A DNA stretch of 64,000 nucleotides from AP-15 sp963775875 (GCA_963775875.1 CAVZKP010000029.1:1-64000), one strand, 5' to 3'; positions 1 to 10,100 are shown, counted from the stretch's first letter. Numbers and translations are program-made. The notes: generated by a model not told the origin, from the letters alone.

Positions 1-127
1 ATGTCTGACGTTTCCCGAACATGCGGCGAATTCAATCTGGCACTTGCGGTCCACGGGCCTTGAACTGAATCATCTGTCGAATTCGCTATGGATGCGAAGT
101 TGAGGGTGTGGATTGGAGGATAAACCG

Positions 128-919
128 ATGTCCAACGGCAAGAATGACGCTCACTACGCCGGCGGCAAGCTGAAACGCAAGGAATACGAGCGCGAACTTG
201 CCCGTCTCCATGTCGAGTTCGTTGGGTGGTGGATAAGGGGGTGAAGGCCTGCATCGTTTTCGAGGGGCGCGAGGCGGGGAAAGGCGGCACGATCCAGGCG
301 ATGACCGAGCGGGTCAGCCCGCGTAACTTCCGGGTTGTGGCGCTTCCAGTGCCGATCGAACGCGAAAAGACTCAGATGTACACCCAGCGCTACCTTCCCC
401 ATCTGCCGGCAGCCGGGGAGACCGTGATTTTGACCGCAGTGGTACAACCGGGCCGGCGTTGAGCGCGTAATGAGCTTCTGCACCGAGGACCAAGCCAACC
501 TCTTCCTGCGAATGATCCCGGGAGTCGGAAAAGCCATCATCGACTCTGGCATAATATTATTAAAATATTTGTTGGAGGTTATACCGGAAGAGCAGACTAG
601 ACGATTTGAGGCGCGCCTCAATGACGACCGAAATATTTGTAAATTATCCGACATGGACCTCATATCTTATTCTCTCTGGTGCCGCTATTCGCGGGCGCGC
701 GATGAAATGTTCCTCGTCACCGACACGTCATGGGCGCCGTGGTATGTCGTCCATTCCGACAATAAGCGCCGGGCGCGGCTGAATGCTTTCACTCACATCC
801 TGAGCGAAATTCCCTATAAGGATCTAATGCGCCCAAAGGTCGAATTGCCAAAACGCCAACATCGTGGCGACCATAAGGAGACCGACTACCCGTTCAGGGT
901 CATCCCTGAGGTATCCTGA
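128..919 (+). pseudogene. ppk2: Broken polyphosphate kinase 2 (PPK2 family)
   Basis: PPK2 enzymes move phosphate between polyphosphate and nucleotides. Three blocks of one PPK2 protein lie in different frames. The first starts at ATG 128 after a GGAGGA ribosome site and hits a stop at 242-244. The second (226-462) has the P-loop written GREAGKGGT, one residue shorter than the usual GRDAAGKGGT, so the nucleotide site is also damaged. The third (470-919) keeps the C-terminal half, including SGIILLKY, APWYVV and DNKRRARLN. The Walker B region DRSWYNRAG is itself split between two frames near 428-445. At least three indels are needed to rebuild the protein. The 5' flank (1-127) shows no gene, and 920-1080 holds nothing I recognise. 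Family assignment is firm; whether it is decay or sequencing error is open, but the lost P-loop codon favours decay. Confidence 0.85.
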
Positions 920-1082
920 AGCGGTTTTTTGACCTTACGGACGCCCTTATTGAAAGGTCTTTGGATAACCGGAGGTTGCGCACAAGCCGGGTGCTCTCCG
1001 CTTGCCCAGCGATTTGCGCCGGTGCCAAGGCCTCGCTGGCCAGAATGGCGAGGTCGGCCGGCATATAGCGGATCCTCGCTGA

Positions 1083-1111
1083 TTGACGACATAAAGATAT
1101 CTGAATATCTT
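1083..1111 (+). promoter_or_regulatory. Candidate sigma-70 promoter of ahcY
   Basis: TTGACG (1083-1088), a 17-base spacer and TATCTT (1106-1111) form a good housekeeping-type promoter about 65 bases before the ahcY start. The spacer is occupied by a near-palindrome listed separately, as expected for a repressor-controlled promoter. Confidence 0.5.
1091..1106. promoter_or_regulatory. Candidate SahR (ArsR-family) operator upstream of ahcY
   Basis: ATAAAGATATCTGAAT is an imperfect palindrome centred on GATATC (six of eight half-site positions pair). It resembles the AT-rich palindrome that, from my knowledge of methionine-cycle regulation in Alphaproteobacteria, is bound by SahR, an ArsR-type repressor that senses S-adenosylhomocysteine. 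It sits between the -35 and -10 of the ahcY promoter. No arsR-type gene is in the window, so the regulator would be encoded elsewhere. Inference from motif and position only. Confidence 0.45.
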
Positions 1112-1175
1112 TCTTCGAAATTTAAAAGCCAGCGCAAAGCCGCCGCACGGCGGCAATGCCGAGAGGAGAGCTCAA

Positions 1176-2471
1176 ATGCCCGCTTCGACAGATTATAAGG
1201 TTGCCGACATCTCTCTCGCCGATTGGGGGCGGCGTGAAATCGCGATCGCCGAAACCGAGATGCCGGGGCTGATGGCGTTGCGTGAGGAGTTCGGCTCGGC
1301 CCAGCCGCTCGCGGGCGCGCGCATCGTCGGCTGCCTGCATATGACAATTCAGACTGCGGTGCTGATCGAAACCTTAACCCATCTCGGCGCCACGGTGCGC
1401 TGGAGCTCGTGCAACATCTTCTCGACCCAGGACCACGCCGCCGCCGCGATCGCCGCGCGCGGCGTCCCGGTCTTCGCCTGGAAAGGGGAGACCGAGGAGG
1501 AGTACGAATGGTGCATCGAGCAGACCCTGCGCGGACCAGATGGTTGGACCCCGAACATGGTGCTCGACGATGGCGGCGACGCGACCAAGATCCTGCACGA
1601 CCAGCACCCCGATCTGTTGCGCCATGTCCGCGGCATCTCCGAGGAGACCACGACCGGGGTCAACCGGCTTTATGAGATGATGCGCGAAGGGGCGTTGAAG
1701 GCGCCGGCGATCAACGTCAATGACAGCGTCACCAAGTCGAAATTCGACAATCTTTACGGCTGCCGCGAGAGCCTGGTCGACGGGATCAAGCGCGCCACCG
1801 ACGTGATGCTCGCCGGTAAGCTCGCGGTGGTCTGCGGCTTCGGCAATGTGGGCAAGGGCTCGGCCGCGAGCCTCAGGAGTCAGGGCGCCCGCGTCATGGT
1901 CACCGAGATCGACCCGATCTGCGCGCTGCAGGCGGCGATGGAGGGCTACCAGGTGACGACGATGGAGGACGCGGCAGCAGCGGGCGACATCTTCGTCACC
2001 GCCACCGGCGACATCGATGTGATTACTATCGACCATATGCGCCAGATGAAGGATCGCGCCATCGTCTGCAACATCGGCCATTTCGACAGCGAGATCCAGA
2101 TCGACGCCTTGCGCAACTACCCCTGGGAGGAAGTGAAACCACAGGTCGACGAGGTCGTCTTTCCCGATGGCAGGCGGTTGATCGTTCTCGCCAAGGGCCG
2201 GTTGGTCAATCTAGGTTGCGCAACCGGCCATCCGAGCTTTGTGATGAGCGCGTCGTTTACCAACCAGGTACTTGCCCAGATCGAGCTGTGGACCAACCAT
2301 GGCAAATACGAGAACAAGGTTTATGTGCTGCCCAAGCACCTCGACGAAAAGGTGGCCGCGCTCCACCTCGACAAGCTCGGGGTCAAGCTGACCCGCCTCA
2401 GCCCGGCCCAGGCCGGCTATCTCGGCCTCGACCGCACGGGTCCGTTCAAACCTGAGCATTACCGCTACTAA
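1176..2471 (+). CDS. ahcY: Adenosylhomocysteinase
   Basis: Hydrolyses S-adenosylhomocysteine to adenosine and homocysteine, clearing the product inhibitor of methyltransferases and feeding methionine resynthesis in the cytoplasm. The 431-residue protein matches the usual bacterial length. The NAD-binding Rossmann motif GFGNVGKG lies at residues 221-228, the conserved active-site stretch VNDSVTKSKFDNLYG at about 181-195, and the C-terminus ends in FKPEHYRY as in the family. The ATG at 1176 follows a GAGAGGAGAG ribosome site. It stands alone after the ppk2 remnant, with its own promoter and probable SahR operator. A short gap (2472-2594) follows before the sensor kinase. Identification is essentially certain. 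Confidence 0.98.
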   Translation: MPASTDYKVADISLADWGRREIAIAETEMPGLMALREEFGSAQPLAGARIVGCLHMTIQTAVLIETLTHLGATVRWSSCNIFSTQDHAAAAIAARGVPVFAWKGETEEEYEWCIEQTLRGPDGWTPNMVLDDGGDATKILHDQHPDLLRHVRGISEETTTGVNRLYEMMREGALKAPAINVNDSVTKSKFDNLYGCRESLVDGIKRATDVMLAGKLAVVCGFGNVGKGSAASLRSQGARVMVTEIDPICALQAAMEGYQVTTMEDAAAAGDIFVTATGDIDVITIDHMRQMKDRAIVCNIGHFDSEIQIDALRNYPWEEVKPQVDEVVFPDGRRLIVLAKGRLVNLGCATGHPSFVMSASFTNQVLAQIELWTNHGKYENKVYVLPKHLDEKVAALHLDKLGVKLTRLSPAQAGYLGLDRTGPFKPEHYRY

Positions 2472-2612
2472 TCCCTTTAGCGAAAAATTAGCGACATGGG
2501 ATGGACAAATCGGAAACAAATCTCTTTTCATTTGGAAATTTCGCCCCATAATAGCCGTACCGGGAGGTCGGCATAACCGCCTCCATAACCACCGGTGGTA
2601 AATGGGGTGGTC

Positions 2613-4673
2613 ATGGTCACAGCAAGCGCCAGCACATTCGCGACCATGCTCGCAATCGGCTTCGGCGCGTTGTGGTTCGATTGCCAGCGCCGATTGCGCG
2701 CGCGCGGCCGGATGATCGCCGAGATCGAGGGCGGCCGTATCGAGGCGGCAGCAACCGCGCAGCACGCGAGCGAGGAGGCTGCAAGGTTGCGCGAGGCGCT
2801 CGATGCGCTGGCGACCCCGGTTTGGCGGCGCAACCGGGATCGTGCTCTCGTCGATTGCAATCGCAACTATGCCGCTGCGCTTGGCGCGAGCCGCGAAGTA
2901 GTGCTTGCCGAAGGTCTTGAGCTCGTTCGCGCCGGCCGCGGGAAACCAGTCGCGCCAGACGCCATTACCGCGCCTCCGGTCAGGATCCACATCGTCATCG
3001 ATGGCCGGCGGCGACTGCTCGAAGTGAGCGAAGTGGCCTGCGCCGACGGTGGCGCGATCAACTATGCCCTCGACCGCACCGATGTTGAAAGCGCGGCGGC
3101 CGAGCTGCGGCGGCATCTCGACGCGCACGCCGCAGTGCTCGAAGGTATTTCTGCCGCAGTCGCGATTTTCGGACCGGATCAGCGACTCCACTTCTTCAAT
3201 ACCGCCTTTACTCGACTGTGGGCGCTCGACGCAACCTGGCTCGCCGCGGAGCCGACGCTCGGCGAGTTACTCGACCAATTGCGGGCGTCGCGGAGTTTTC
3301 CGGAATTTGCCGATTTCCGCGCGTTCAAGCGCGAGCGCGGCGAAATGTTCACCTCGCTGATCGAGCCGCGGCATGAACTGATCCATCTGCCGGACGGGCG
3401 CACCTTGCAGCTGACTGTGTCGCCGCACCCGTTTGGCGGACTAACCTTTGCGTACGACGATGTCAGCGAACGGCTGGCGCTCGAATGCTCATACAACACA
3501 CTGATCCAGGTGCAGCGCGCGACCCTCGACCATCTCTTCGAAGGGATTGCCGTCTATGGCAGCGATGGCCGGCTCAAGCTTCACAATCCCGCTTTTCGGG
3601 CGATGTGGGGATTGTTGGAAGCGGATGTCGCCGGTGAACCGCACATCAGCGAAATCATCGAGAAAACCCGCGATCTCATCGACGACGGCGGTGATTGGGC
3701 GGCTCATAAAGCGCGCATCGTCGCCGAAGTCACGACGCGGATCTTGAGCAGCGGTCCTCTCTATCGCCGCGATGGCTCGGTGCTGCAGGTAGCGAGCGTG
3801 CCGCTGCCCGATGGCGAGGTGCTGCTGACTTATCTCGATGTCAGCGACACCGCCCGGGTGGAGCGTGCGTTACGCGAGCGCAACGAAGCGCTCGAGACTG
3901 CCGGGCGCCTCAAGAGCGAATTCATTGCCAGCGTCTCGCACGAGCTGCGCACCCCGCTTAATACTATTATTGGCTTTGCCGAGATTCTGCATAACCAGTA
4001 TTTCGGGTCGCTCAACTCGAGCCAGGCTGAATACGGCCGCGGCATCCTCGACAGCTCGCATCAGCTGATGACTTTGATCGACGACATCCTCGACCTGGCG
4101 ACGATCGAAGCTGGCTACATGGAACTCGAGCGGGATCGGCTCGAAATCCCCGAAATGCTACATGCTGTGAGGAACCTGACTCGCGAGCGCGCGCGTAGCC
4201 GGGGGCTCGAAATCAGCTTGCGATGCCCCTCGCAGATCGGCGTCATCGAGGCTGACGAGCGCCGCCTCAAACAGGCTCTCTTCAATCTGATTTCCAATGC
4301 GATCAAATTCACCCCGCCCGGTGGTGCAATCAGCATCGGGGCCGAGCGCTGCGGCGGCGATCTGCTGCTGAGCGTCGCCGATACCGGTATCGGCATCGCG
4401 CCGGCAGACCAGCTGCGAGTTTTCGATAAATTCGCGCGCCGTAAGCGGCACTCGAGCTCCGGGCTCGGGCTGTCCCTGGTCAAGAGCCTGATCGAACTGC
4501 ATGGCGGAGCGGTGGAAATCGAATCGGCTTTGGGGCGCGGAACCCGCGTCATCTGCCGGCTGCCGACGGGCCATGAACCGGCCGCGTATCATGCAAACGC
4601 GACAACACAAGCCGCCGACGGCACTGACGATGCGTCGGTAGCAACCGAGACCGAACCGGCATCGGTTTATTAA
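2613..4673 (+). CDS. Membrane-anchored PAS-domain sensor histidine kinase
   Basis: A transmitter kinase of a two-component system. An N-terminal hydrophobic stretch (about residues 5-20) is followed by a probable coiled coil rich in R, E and A. Two or more PAS-like domains follow (roughly 70-270 and 290-410), then a HisKA dimerisation domain whose H-box SHELRTPLN carries the phospho-accepting histidine near residue 443, and a HATPase_c domain with N-box NLISNAIKF, G1 box DTGIGI and G2 box GLGLSL. ATG 2613 is preferred because GGGGTGG lies just upstream; GTG 2595 is a six-codon-longer alternative without a ribosome site. No response regulator is in the window, so the partner is unknown. The position directly after ahcY is, to my knowledge, common in Rhodospirillales. 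The ligand cannot be told from sequence. Confidence 0.9.
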   Translation: MVTASASTFATMLAIGFGALWFDCQRRLRARGRMIAEIEGGRIEAAATAQHASEEAARLREALDALATPVWRRNRDRALVDCNRNYAAALGASREVVLAEGLELVRAGRGKPVAPDAITAPPVRIHIVIDGRRRLLEVSEVACADGGAINYALDRTDVESAAAELRRHLDAHAAVLEGISAAVAIFGPDQRLHFFNTAFTRLWALDATWLAAEPTLGELLDQLRASRSFPEFADFRAFKRERGEMFTSLIEPRHELIHLPDGRTLQLTVSPHPFGGLTFAYDDVSERLALECSYNTLIQVQRATLDHLFEGIAVYGSDGRLKLHNPAFRAMWGLLEADVAGEPHISEIIEKTRDLIDDGGDWAAHKARIVAEVTTRILSSGPLYRRDGSVLQVASVPLPDGEVLLTYLDVSDTARVERALRERNEALETAGRLKSEFIASVSHELRTPLNTIIGFAEILHNQYFGSLNSSQAEYGRGILDSSHQLMTLIDDILDLATIEAGYMELERDRLEIPEMLHAVRNLTRERARSRGLEISLRCPSQIGVIEADERRLKQALFNLISNAIKFTPPGGAISIGAERCGGDLLLSVADTGIGIAPADQLRVFDKFARRKRHSSSGLGLSLVKSLIELHGGAVEIESALGRGTRVICRLPTGHEPAAYHANATTQAADGTDDASVATETEPASVY

Positions 4674-4906
4674 ATCGCGGTCCGATGTTGATCCGCGAAT
4701 GAACGCGGGGCGGTGTCTCGCCCGGACAAGCGCAATCGATGCGGCGTCGATTTGCTCGAGCGCGCGGCAGAACAGCGGCCGGCGCGATGCAGCAAACAGT
4801 TGGCCCCGATCAGGTTTCGGCGCGAACCTGAGCTCGGGCGGGGGAGGATGATCGTGGTTCCTGGCAAATCTTGCGTATTTCGCCGGCAACCCTATACAAC
4901 GCTTGG

Positions 4907-5374
4907 GTGACGCCCGTATTCGATCTGCCCAAAGAAGCCGCCACTGCGGCGCTCGCTGCCCGGCTCGCGGCGGTAGCCCGACCTGGCGACATTATCGCAC
5001 TCAAAGGCGATCTCGGCGTCGGCAAGACAAGCTTCGCGCGGGCCTTTATCCGTGCCCGCACCAAAGCCCAGGAGGAGGTGCCGAGCCCAACTTTCACCCT
5101 GGTCCAGACCTATCAGACTGAGGGCGCCGCTATCTGGCATTTTGATCTCTATCGCCTCCGCTCCGCCGAGGAGGTCTGGGAACTTGGTATCGAGGACGCC
5201 TTCGGCTCCGGCATTTCGCTGATCGAATGGCCGGACCGTCTCGGCCCCCTGCTGCCACAGCGCCGTCTCGAAATCTCCCTGAGCTTTGGCGATCGGCCGG
5301 AAGCGCGGCGTGCCATCATCTTCGGCGGCGCCGAATGGCGAGATCGCCTGGAAGGGATGGCCGGCGATGGCTGA
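4907..5374 (+). CDS. tsaE: tRNA t6A biosynthesis ATPase TsaE
   Basis: TsaE is the ATPase that works with TsaB, TsaC and TsaD to form threonylcarbamoyl-adenosine at position 37 of ANN-decoding tRNAs. The P-loop GDLGVGKTS, the motif SPTFTL, then HFDLYR and LIEWPDR are all in family order. The reading frame opens upstream at 4871, but GTG 4907 gives a 155-residue protein starting two residues before the conserved PVFDLPKE, matching the family length. Its stop overlaps the start of the amgK-like gene by eight bases, so the two are probably translationally coupled. The 233-base stretch before it (4674-4906) shows no gene. Confidence 0.93.
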   Translation: MTPVFDLPKEAATAALAARLAAVARPGDIIALKGDLGVGKTSFARAFIRARTKAQEEVPSPTFTLVQTYQTEGAAIWHFDLYRLRSAEEVWELGIEDAFGSGISLIEWPDRLGPLLPQRRLEISLSFGDRPEARRAIIFGGAEWRDRLEGMAGDG

Positions 5375-6449
5375 CCCCGGTGCAGCGGGTATCCCAAACA
5401 GATCAGGCGATGGCTTCGTCGCACCCCGATCGGCTCTTTCCTCGCGGAAGCCGGCCATGGCGGCATTTCTCGAAGCCAATGGCTGGGGCGGTATCGTGCC
5501 GACCCCGCTCGCCGGCGACGCGTCTTTTCGCTCCTATTATCGGGTCTGCCGTGGCCACCGCAGCGCGGTGGTAATGGACGCGCCGCCGCCGCAGGAGGAG
5601 GTCGGCCCGTTTATCGCAGTCGCGGCGATCCTGCGCGATCTCGGGCTCAGCGCCCCGGAGGTGCTCGCCGAAAATCGCGTCGAAGGCTTTCTGCTGATCG
5701 AGGATTTCGGCGACGATACGTATACCCGGCTGTTGCGACGCGGCGCCGACGAACCCGCTCTCTACGCGCTTGCGATCGACACATTGGTGACGCTGCAGCG
5801 CGCGGTCGAGGTGACAGGCTGCCCGGATTTGGGGCCTTACGACGTAGAGCGGCTTCTGGCCGAGGCAGCCTTGCTGGTCGATTGGTATATGCCATCGGTG
5901 CTCGGGGTGCCGGTCGGCCGCGCGCTTCGCCAGGAGTATCTGGCGCTGTGGCGGTCGGTCTTGAGCGAGGTTGCCAGCCACTTCCGCCCGACCATCGTGC
6001 TCCGCGACTTTCATATCGACAATCTGATGCTGCTGCCGAACCGAGCGGGAGTCCGAGGCTGCGGGCTCCTGGATTTCCAGGACGCCGTGTTGGGCGCGCC
6101 CGCTTATGACTTGGTCTCGCTTTTGAGGGATGCGCGCCGGGACGTGTCCGAGGGGCTGCGCCAAGCTATGACCGAACACTACCTCGCCGCCTTCCCTGCG
6201 GCCGACCGCGCAAACCTCGAAGGTTCCACTGCGATTCTGGCCGCCCACCGCAACTGCAAGATCCTCGGGATCTTCTCCCGGCTGTGGAGGCGCGACGGCA
6301 AACCCGGCTATCTCGTGCACATCCCCCGGCTGTGGCGCATGCTCGATGCCGATCTTCGCGACCCGGCGCTCGGCGCTATCGCGCGTTGGCTCGATCGCCA
6401 TCTGCCGCCGGCGGCGCGACGCGTGCCCGACCTCCAGGGTGGCTTGTGA
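5367..6449 (+). CDS. amgK: N-acetylmuramate/N-acetylglucosamine kinase AmgK-like phosphotransferase
   Basis: AmgK phosphorylates the anomeric hydroxyl of MurNAc and GlcNAc recovered from cell-wall turnover; MurU then makes UDP-MurNAc, bypassing fosfomycin-sensitive de novo synthesis. This 360-residue protein has the aminoglycoside-phosphotransferase fold signatures: catalytic loop LRDFHIDNLML and metal-binding LLDFQDAVLG. It is directly followed by murU with a GTGA overlap, the diagnostic pairing. ATG 5367 overlaps the tsaE stop by eight bases; an internal ATG at 5457 (MAAFLEANGW) is an alternative because homologues often start near there. The substrate is inferred from the murU partnership rather than from residues I can read. 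Confidence 0.85.
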   Translation: MADPGAAGIPNRSGDGFVAPRSALSSRKPAMAAFLEANGWGGIVPTPLAGDASFRSYYRVCRGHRSAVVMDAPPPQEEVGPFIAVAAILRDLGLSAPEVLAENRVEGFLLIEDFGDDTYTRLLRRGADEPALYALAIDTLVTLQRAVEVTGCPDLGPYDVERLLAEAALLVDWYMPSVLGVPVGRALRQEYLALWRSVLSEVASHFRPTIVLRDFHIDNLMLLPNRAGVRGCGLLDFQDAVLGAPAYDLVSLLRDARRDVSEGLRQAMTEHYLAAFPAADRANLEGSTAILAAHRNCKILGIFSRLWRRDGKPGYLVHIPRLWRMLDADLRDPALGAIARWLDRHLPPAARRVPDLQGGL

Positions 6450-7168
6450 TCGCGCCGCCAGGGCGGGCGATGGTACTGGCCGCCGGACTCGGGACCCGGC
6501 TGCGCCCGCTGACTGACACGGTGCCCAAGCCGCTGGTCGAACTCGACGGCCGCACCTTGCTCGACCATGCAATCGACCGCTTGGTGATGACGGGTGTCGA
6601 GCAGGTCGTCGTTAACACCCATTATCTGGCGGCGATGATCGCCGAGCATCTCGCCAAGCGCGCCCATCCACGGATTGAAATTTCCGAAGAACCCGAATTG
6701 CTCGACACCGGCGGTGGCGTCGCCCAGGTTCTACCCTCGCTGGGCGAAGCATTTTTCGTCGTCAATGCCGATGTATTCTGGCTCGACGGCAAGGATTCGG
6801 CGTTGCTGCGTCTGGCTCGCGCCTTCGATCCCGAGCGGATGGATGCGGTCTTGCTGCTGCAGCGCACCGTCAGTGCGGTCGGCTACGAGGGCAGCGGCGA
6901 TTACCTGCTCGACCCGGCCGGATGTCCGCGCCGCCGCCGCGAGCGCGAAATCGCCCCTTATCTGTTCGCCGGCATCCAGTTGTTGCATCGCCGCTTATTC
7001 GACGGTTGGACCGACCGCGTGTTCTCGCTGGTCCGCTTGTTCGACCAGGCCGAACAGGCGGGCCGCCTGCACGCGATCGTGCATGATGGTGAGTGGTATC
7101 ACATCGGCACCCCGGCGGGGCTGGAGACCACCCGCTCGCGGCTCGCTTCCCACCGCATCGAGCGCTGA
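6446..7168 (+). CDS. murU: N-acetylmuramate-1-phosphate uridylyltransferase MurU (nucleotidyltransferase)
   Basis: A sugar-1-phosphate nucleotidyltransferase of 240 residues. The N-terminal signature MVLAAGLGTRLRPLT and the lysine in PKPLVEL bind the nucleotide; VVNADVFW contains the metal-binding aspartate. In the AmgK-MurU recycling route it would convert MurNAc 1-phosphate to UDP-MurNAc. GTG 6446 overlaps the upstream stop (GTGA, 6446-6449), which argues for coupling; ATG 6470, eight codons in, is the alternative. Twenty-one bases separate it from addB. Confidence 0.88.
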   Translation: MIAPPGRAMVLAAGLGTRLRPLTDTVPKPLVELDGRTLLDHAIDRLVMTGVEQVVVNTHYLAAMIAEHLAKRAHPRIEISEEPELLDTGGGVAQVLPSLGEAFFVVNADVFWLDGKDSALLRLARAFDPERMDAVLLLQRTVSAVGYEGSGDYLLDPAGCPRRRREREIAPYLFAGIQLLHRRLFDGWTDRVFSLVRLFDQAEQAGRLHAIVHDGEWYHIGTPAGLETTRSRLASHRIER

Positions 7169-7189
7169 CAATCCGCGAGGAGTAGCGGG

Positions 7190-10100
7190 GTGCAGCCCCC
7201 CAGGCTCTACACGATCGCGCCAGACCGCCCGTTTCTCGCGACATTGGCCGAGGCGCTATTGGCGACCACCGGCGATGATCCGCTTGCGCTGTCGCGCATC
7301 ACCATTTTGTTGCCCACCCGGCGCGCGGTGCGCGCCTTGCGCGAGGCATTTCTGCGAACCCGCCCTGTTGGGAGGGCACCGGGAACGCCGCTGTTGCTGC
7401 CGCGGATGCGGCCGATCGGTGACCTCGATTCGGACGAATTGTCGCTGGTTGAGGGTGTGGCGGGCGAGGGAGGCCTGGCGGTGCCACCGGCGATCCCGGA
7501 AATGCGCCGCCAATTGCTGTTGACTCGGCTGGTGCTGGAATGGGGCAGCAGGCGCGGCCGCGACCCGATATTGCCGGGCCAGGCCGCCGCGCTTGCCGCC
7601 AGCCTGGCGCGATTTCTCGACACGGTGGCAACAGAGGGCGCGAGCTTTGCCCGGCTCGCCAAGCTCGCGCCCGCCGATCTGGCCGAGCATTGGCAGATCG
7701 TGCGCAGTTTTCTCGAAATCCTGCCGAAGTCCTGGCCTGACATCCTCGCCGCAGAAGGCGCCATCGATCCCGCCGATCGGCGCAACCGACTGCTGGCGCA
7801 GCAGGCGGCAATTTGGCGCCGGGTGCCTCCCCGCGACCCGGTGATCGCCGCCGGCCTGACCGGCGGCATCCCGGCGATGACCGAGCTGATCGCGGTCGTC
7901 GCCGCGCTTGATCTGGGCGCGGTGGTTCTGCCCGGGCTCGACCGCCTCTGCGACGCGGCGCGATGGGCGGCAATCGAAGGCGATGAAGCTCATCCGCAAT
8001 ATCTGATGGCGTCACTGCTGAAAGCGCTCGGCCTCGCCCCGGCCGATATCCGCGACTGGGACGGAACTGCCCTAGCCCGCTCAACCCCGGGGGTCGAGTC
8101 TTCACCCTCCCGCGATGCGGGAGAGTGTGCCGAACACGGCGAGGCTGGTGAGGGTAGCTCGCTCGACGCATCCCGCTCTCGGCGGGTGCGGCTGATCACC
8201 GAGGCGATGCGCCCGGCGAACACAACCGATGCCTGGCGCGGACTGGAGCCGCAAACCGCCGATGCCCTTGTCGGGCTCAGCCGTTACGATTGCGCCGGCG
8301 CGCATGAGGAAGCGCTGACCATCGCGCTGCTATTGCGCCGCAAGCTCGAAACCCCCGGCGCCACTGCCGCGCTGGTCACCCCCGACCGCGCGCTCGCTCG
8401 TCGGGTCGCGGCCGAATTGCGCCGCTGGGATATCGAGATCGACGATTCGGCCGGTCTGCCGTTGAACCGCACGCCGCCGGGCGTATTTCTGCGCCTGGTA
8501 CTCGATCTTGCTGCGAGCGGCTTGGCCCCGGTGCCGTTGCTGGCTGCGCTGAAGCACCCGCTGGCCGCCGGCGGGTTGGCCCCGGTAGTCTTTCGCGACC
8601 TGACCCGAGCGCTCGAAGCGGCGATCCTGGGGCCGCGCCCCTCGCCCGGCTTTGCCGGTCTGAGAAAGGCTCTCGGTCTCGACATCAGGCTGGTCCGCTT
8701 CGCCGACCTGCTCGAATCCTGCCTCGGCAGCCTGCCGAATCTGCTCGCGGTCGATGCGGCGCCACTCGCCCGTCTGGTCGCCGCGCATGTCGAGGCGGCC
8801 GAACGCCTGGCGGCGACCGACACAGAAGCCGGCAGCGCGCGGCTGTGGCGCGAAGCCGCGGGCGACACCGCGGCCCGCTTTTGCCACGAACTGATCGATG
8901 CCGCCGGCGATTTCCCGTCGCTTTCCGGCCGTCATTACCCGGCATTGTTCGAGGCGCTTGCTGCTGGCGTCGCCGTCCGCCCGGCCTATGGCCGCCATCC
9001 GAGGCTGGCGATCTGGGGGCTTGTCGAGGCGCGGCTGCAGCAAGCCGACCTCGTTGTTCTCGGCGGGCTCAACGAAGGCACCTGGCCTGGCTCGGCCACT
9101 CACGATCCGTGGATGTCGCGACAGATGCGGCGCGAGTTCGAGATCGCCGTACCGGAGCGGGCGATCGGCATCGCCGCTCATGATTTCACCCAGGGCATCG
9201 CGGCGCCGGAAGTCGCGCTGACCCGCGCCGCGCGCAGCGCAGGGGTGCCAACCGTCCCGTCGCGCTGGCTGCTGCGCTTCGACACGGTATTGCGCGCGGT
9301 CGGCCTTGACGGTGCCCTTGAGCCGGATGCAGAGGTGCAGGCCGCCGGCCTGCTGCTCGATGCCGCCGAATATCAACCGCCGCCACCGCCCGAGCCGCGC
9401 CCGCCGCTCGCCGCTCGACCGCGACGGCTGTCGGTGACCCAGGTGGAGACCTGGCTCGGCGACCCCTACGCGATCTATGCCCGTCATATTCTGAACCTGA
9501 GGGCGCTGGACGAGCTTGACGCCGATCCCGGACGCGCCGATCTCGGCATCCGCATTCATGAGGCGCTCGCCGAATTCGTCCACCGCTATCCGCACGAGCT
9601 GCCGGGGGACGCCGCCGAACGGCTGCTGATAATCGGCCGCAAGGCCTTTGGGCCGGTGTTGTCGCGCCCTGGCGCCTGGGCCTTCTGGTGGCCGCGTTTC
9701 GAACGCATCGTGCGATGGCTGGTGGCCGAGGAGGAGACGCATCGTGTGGCGACCGTCGAAAGCTCGAGCGAATGCGACGGCCTGCTGACCCTGCACGGGC
9801 CCGGCGGGCCGTTCGAATTGACCGCCAAAGCCGACCGGATCGACCGGCTTACCTCGGGCGGCTTTCTGCTAGTCGATTATAAGACTGGTGCGGTGCCGAC
9901 CAGGCGGAGAATCCAGGCTGGGTTCGCGCCACAGTTGCCGCTCGAAGGCGCGATCCTGCGCGACGGCAGCTTTGGCACGCTAAGCGGTACGGTTTCGGGG
10001 CTCGAATATTGGCGGCTCGGCGGCGGCGATCCTGCCGGTGAACGTTGCCTGATCGACGACGGGAACCCGGCCGCGCTGGTCGACCGCGCGATCGGTCGGC

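Noticed and set aside
929..1198. Short plus-strand frame between ppk2 and ahcY
   Set aside because: No similarity or ribosome site, and it overlaps the ahcY promoter, operator and start.
8101..8123. Hairpin read as a transcription terminator
   Set aside because: It is in frame inside addB, has no T-run, and the reading frame continues with conserved AddB sequence.
8330..9796. A 488-codon minus-strand frame
   Set aside because: Antisense shadow of addB with low-complexity composition.
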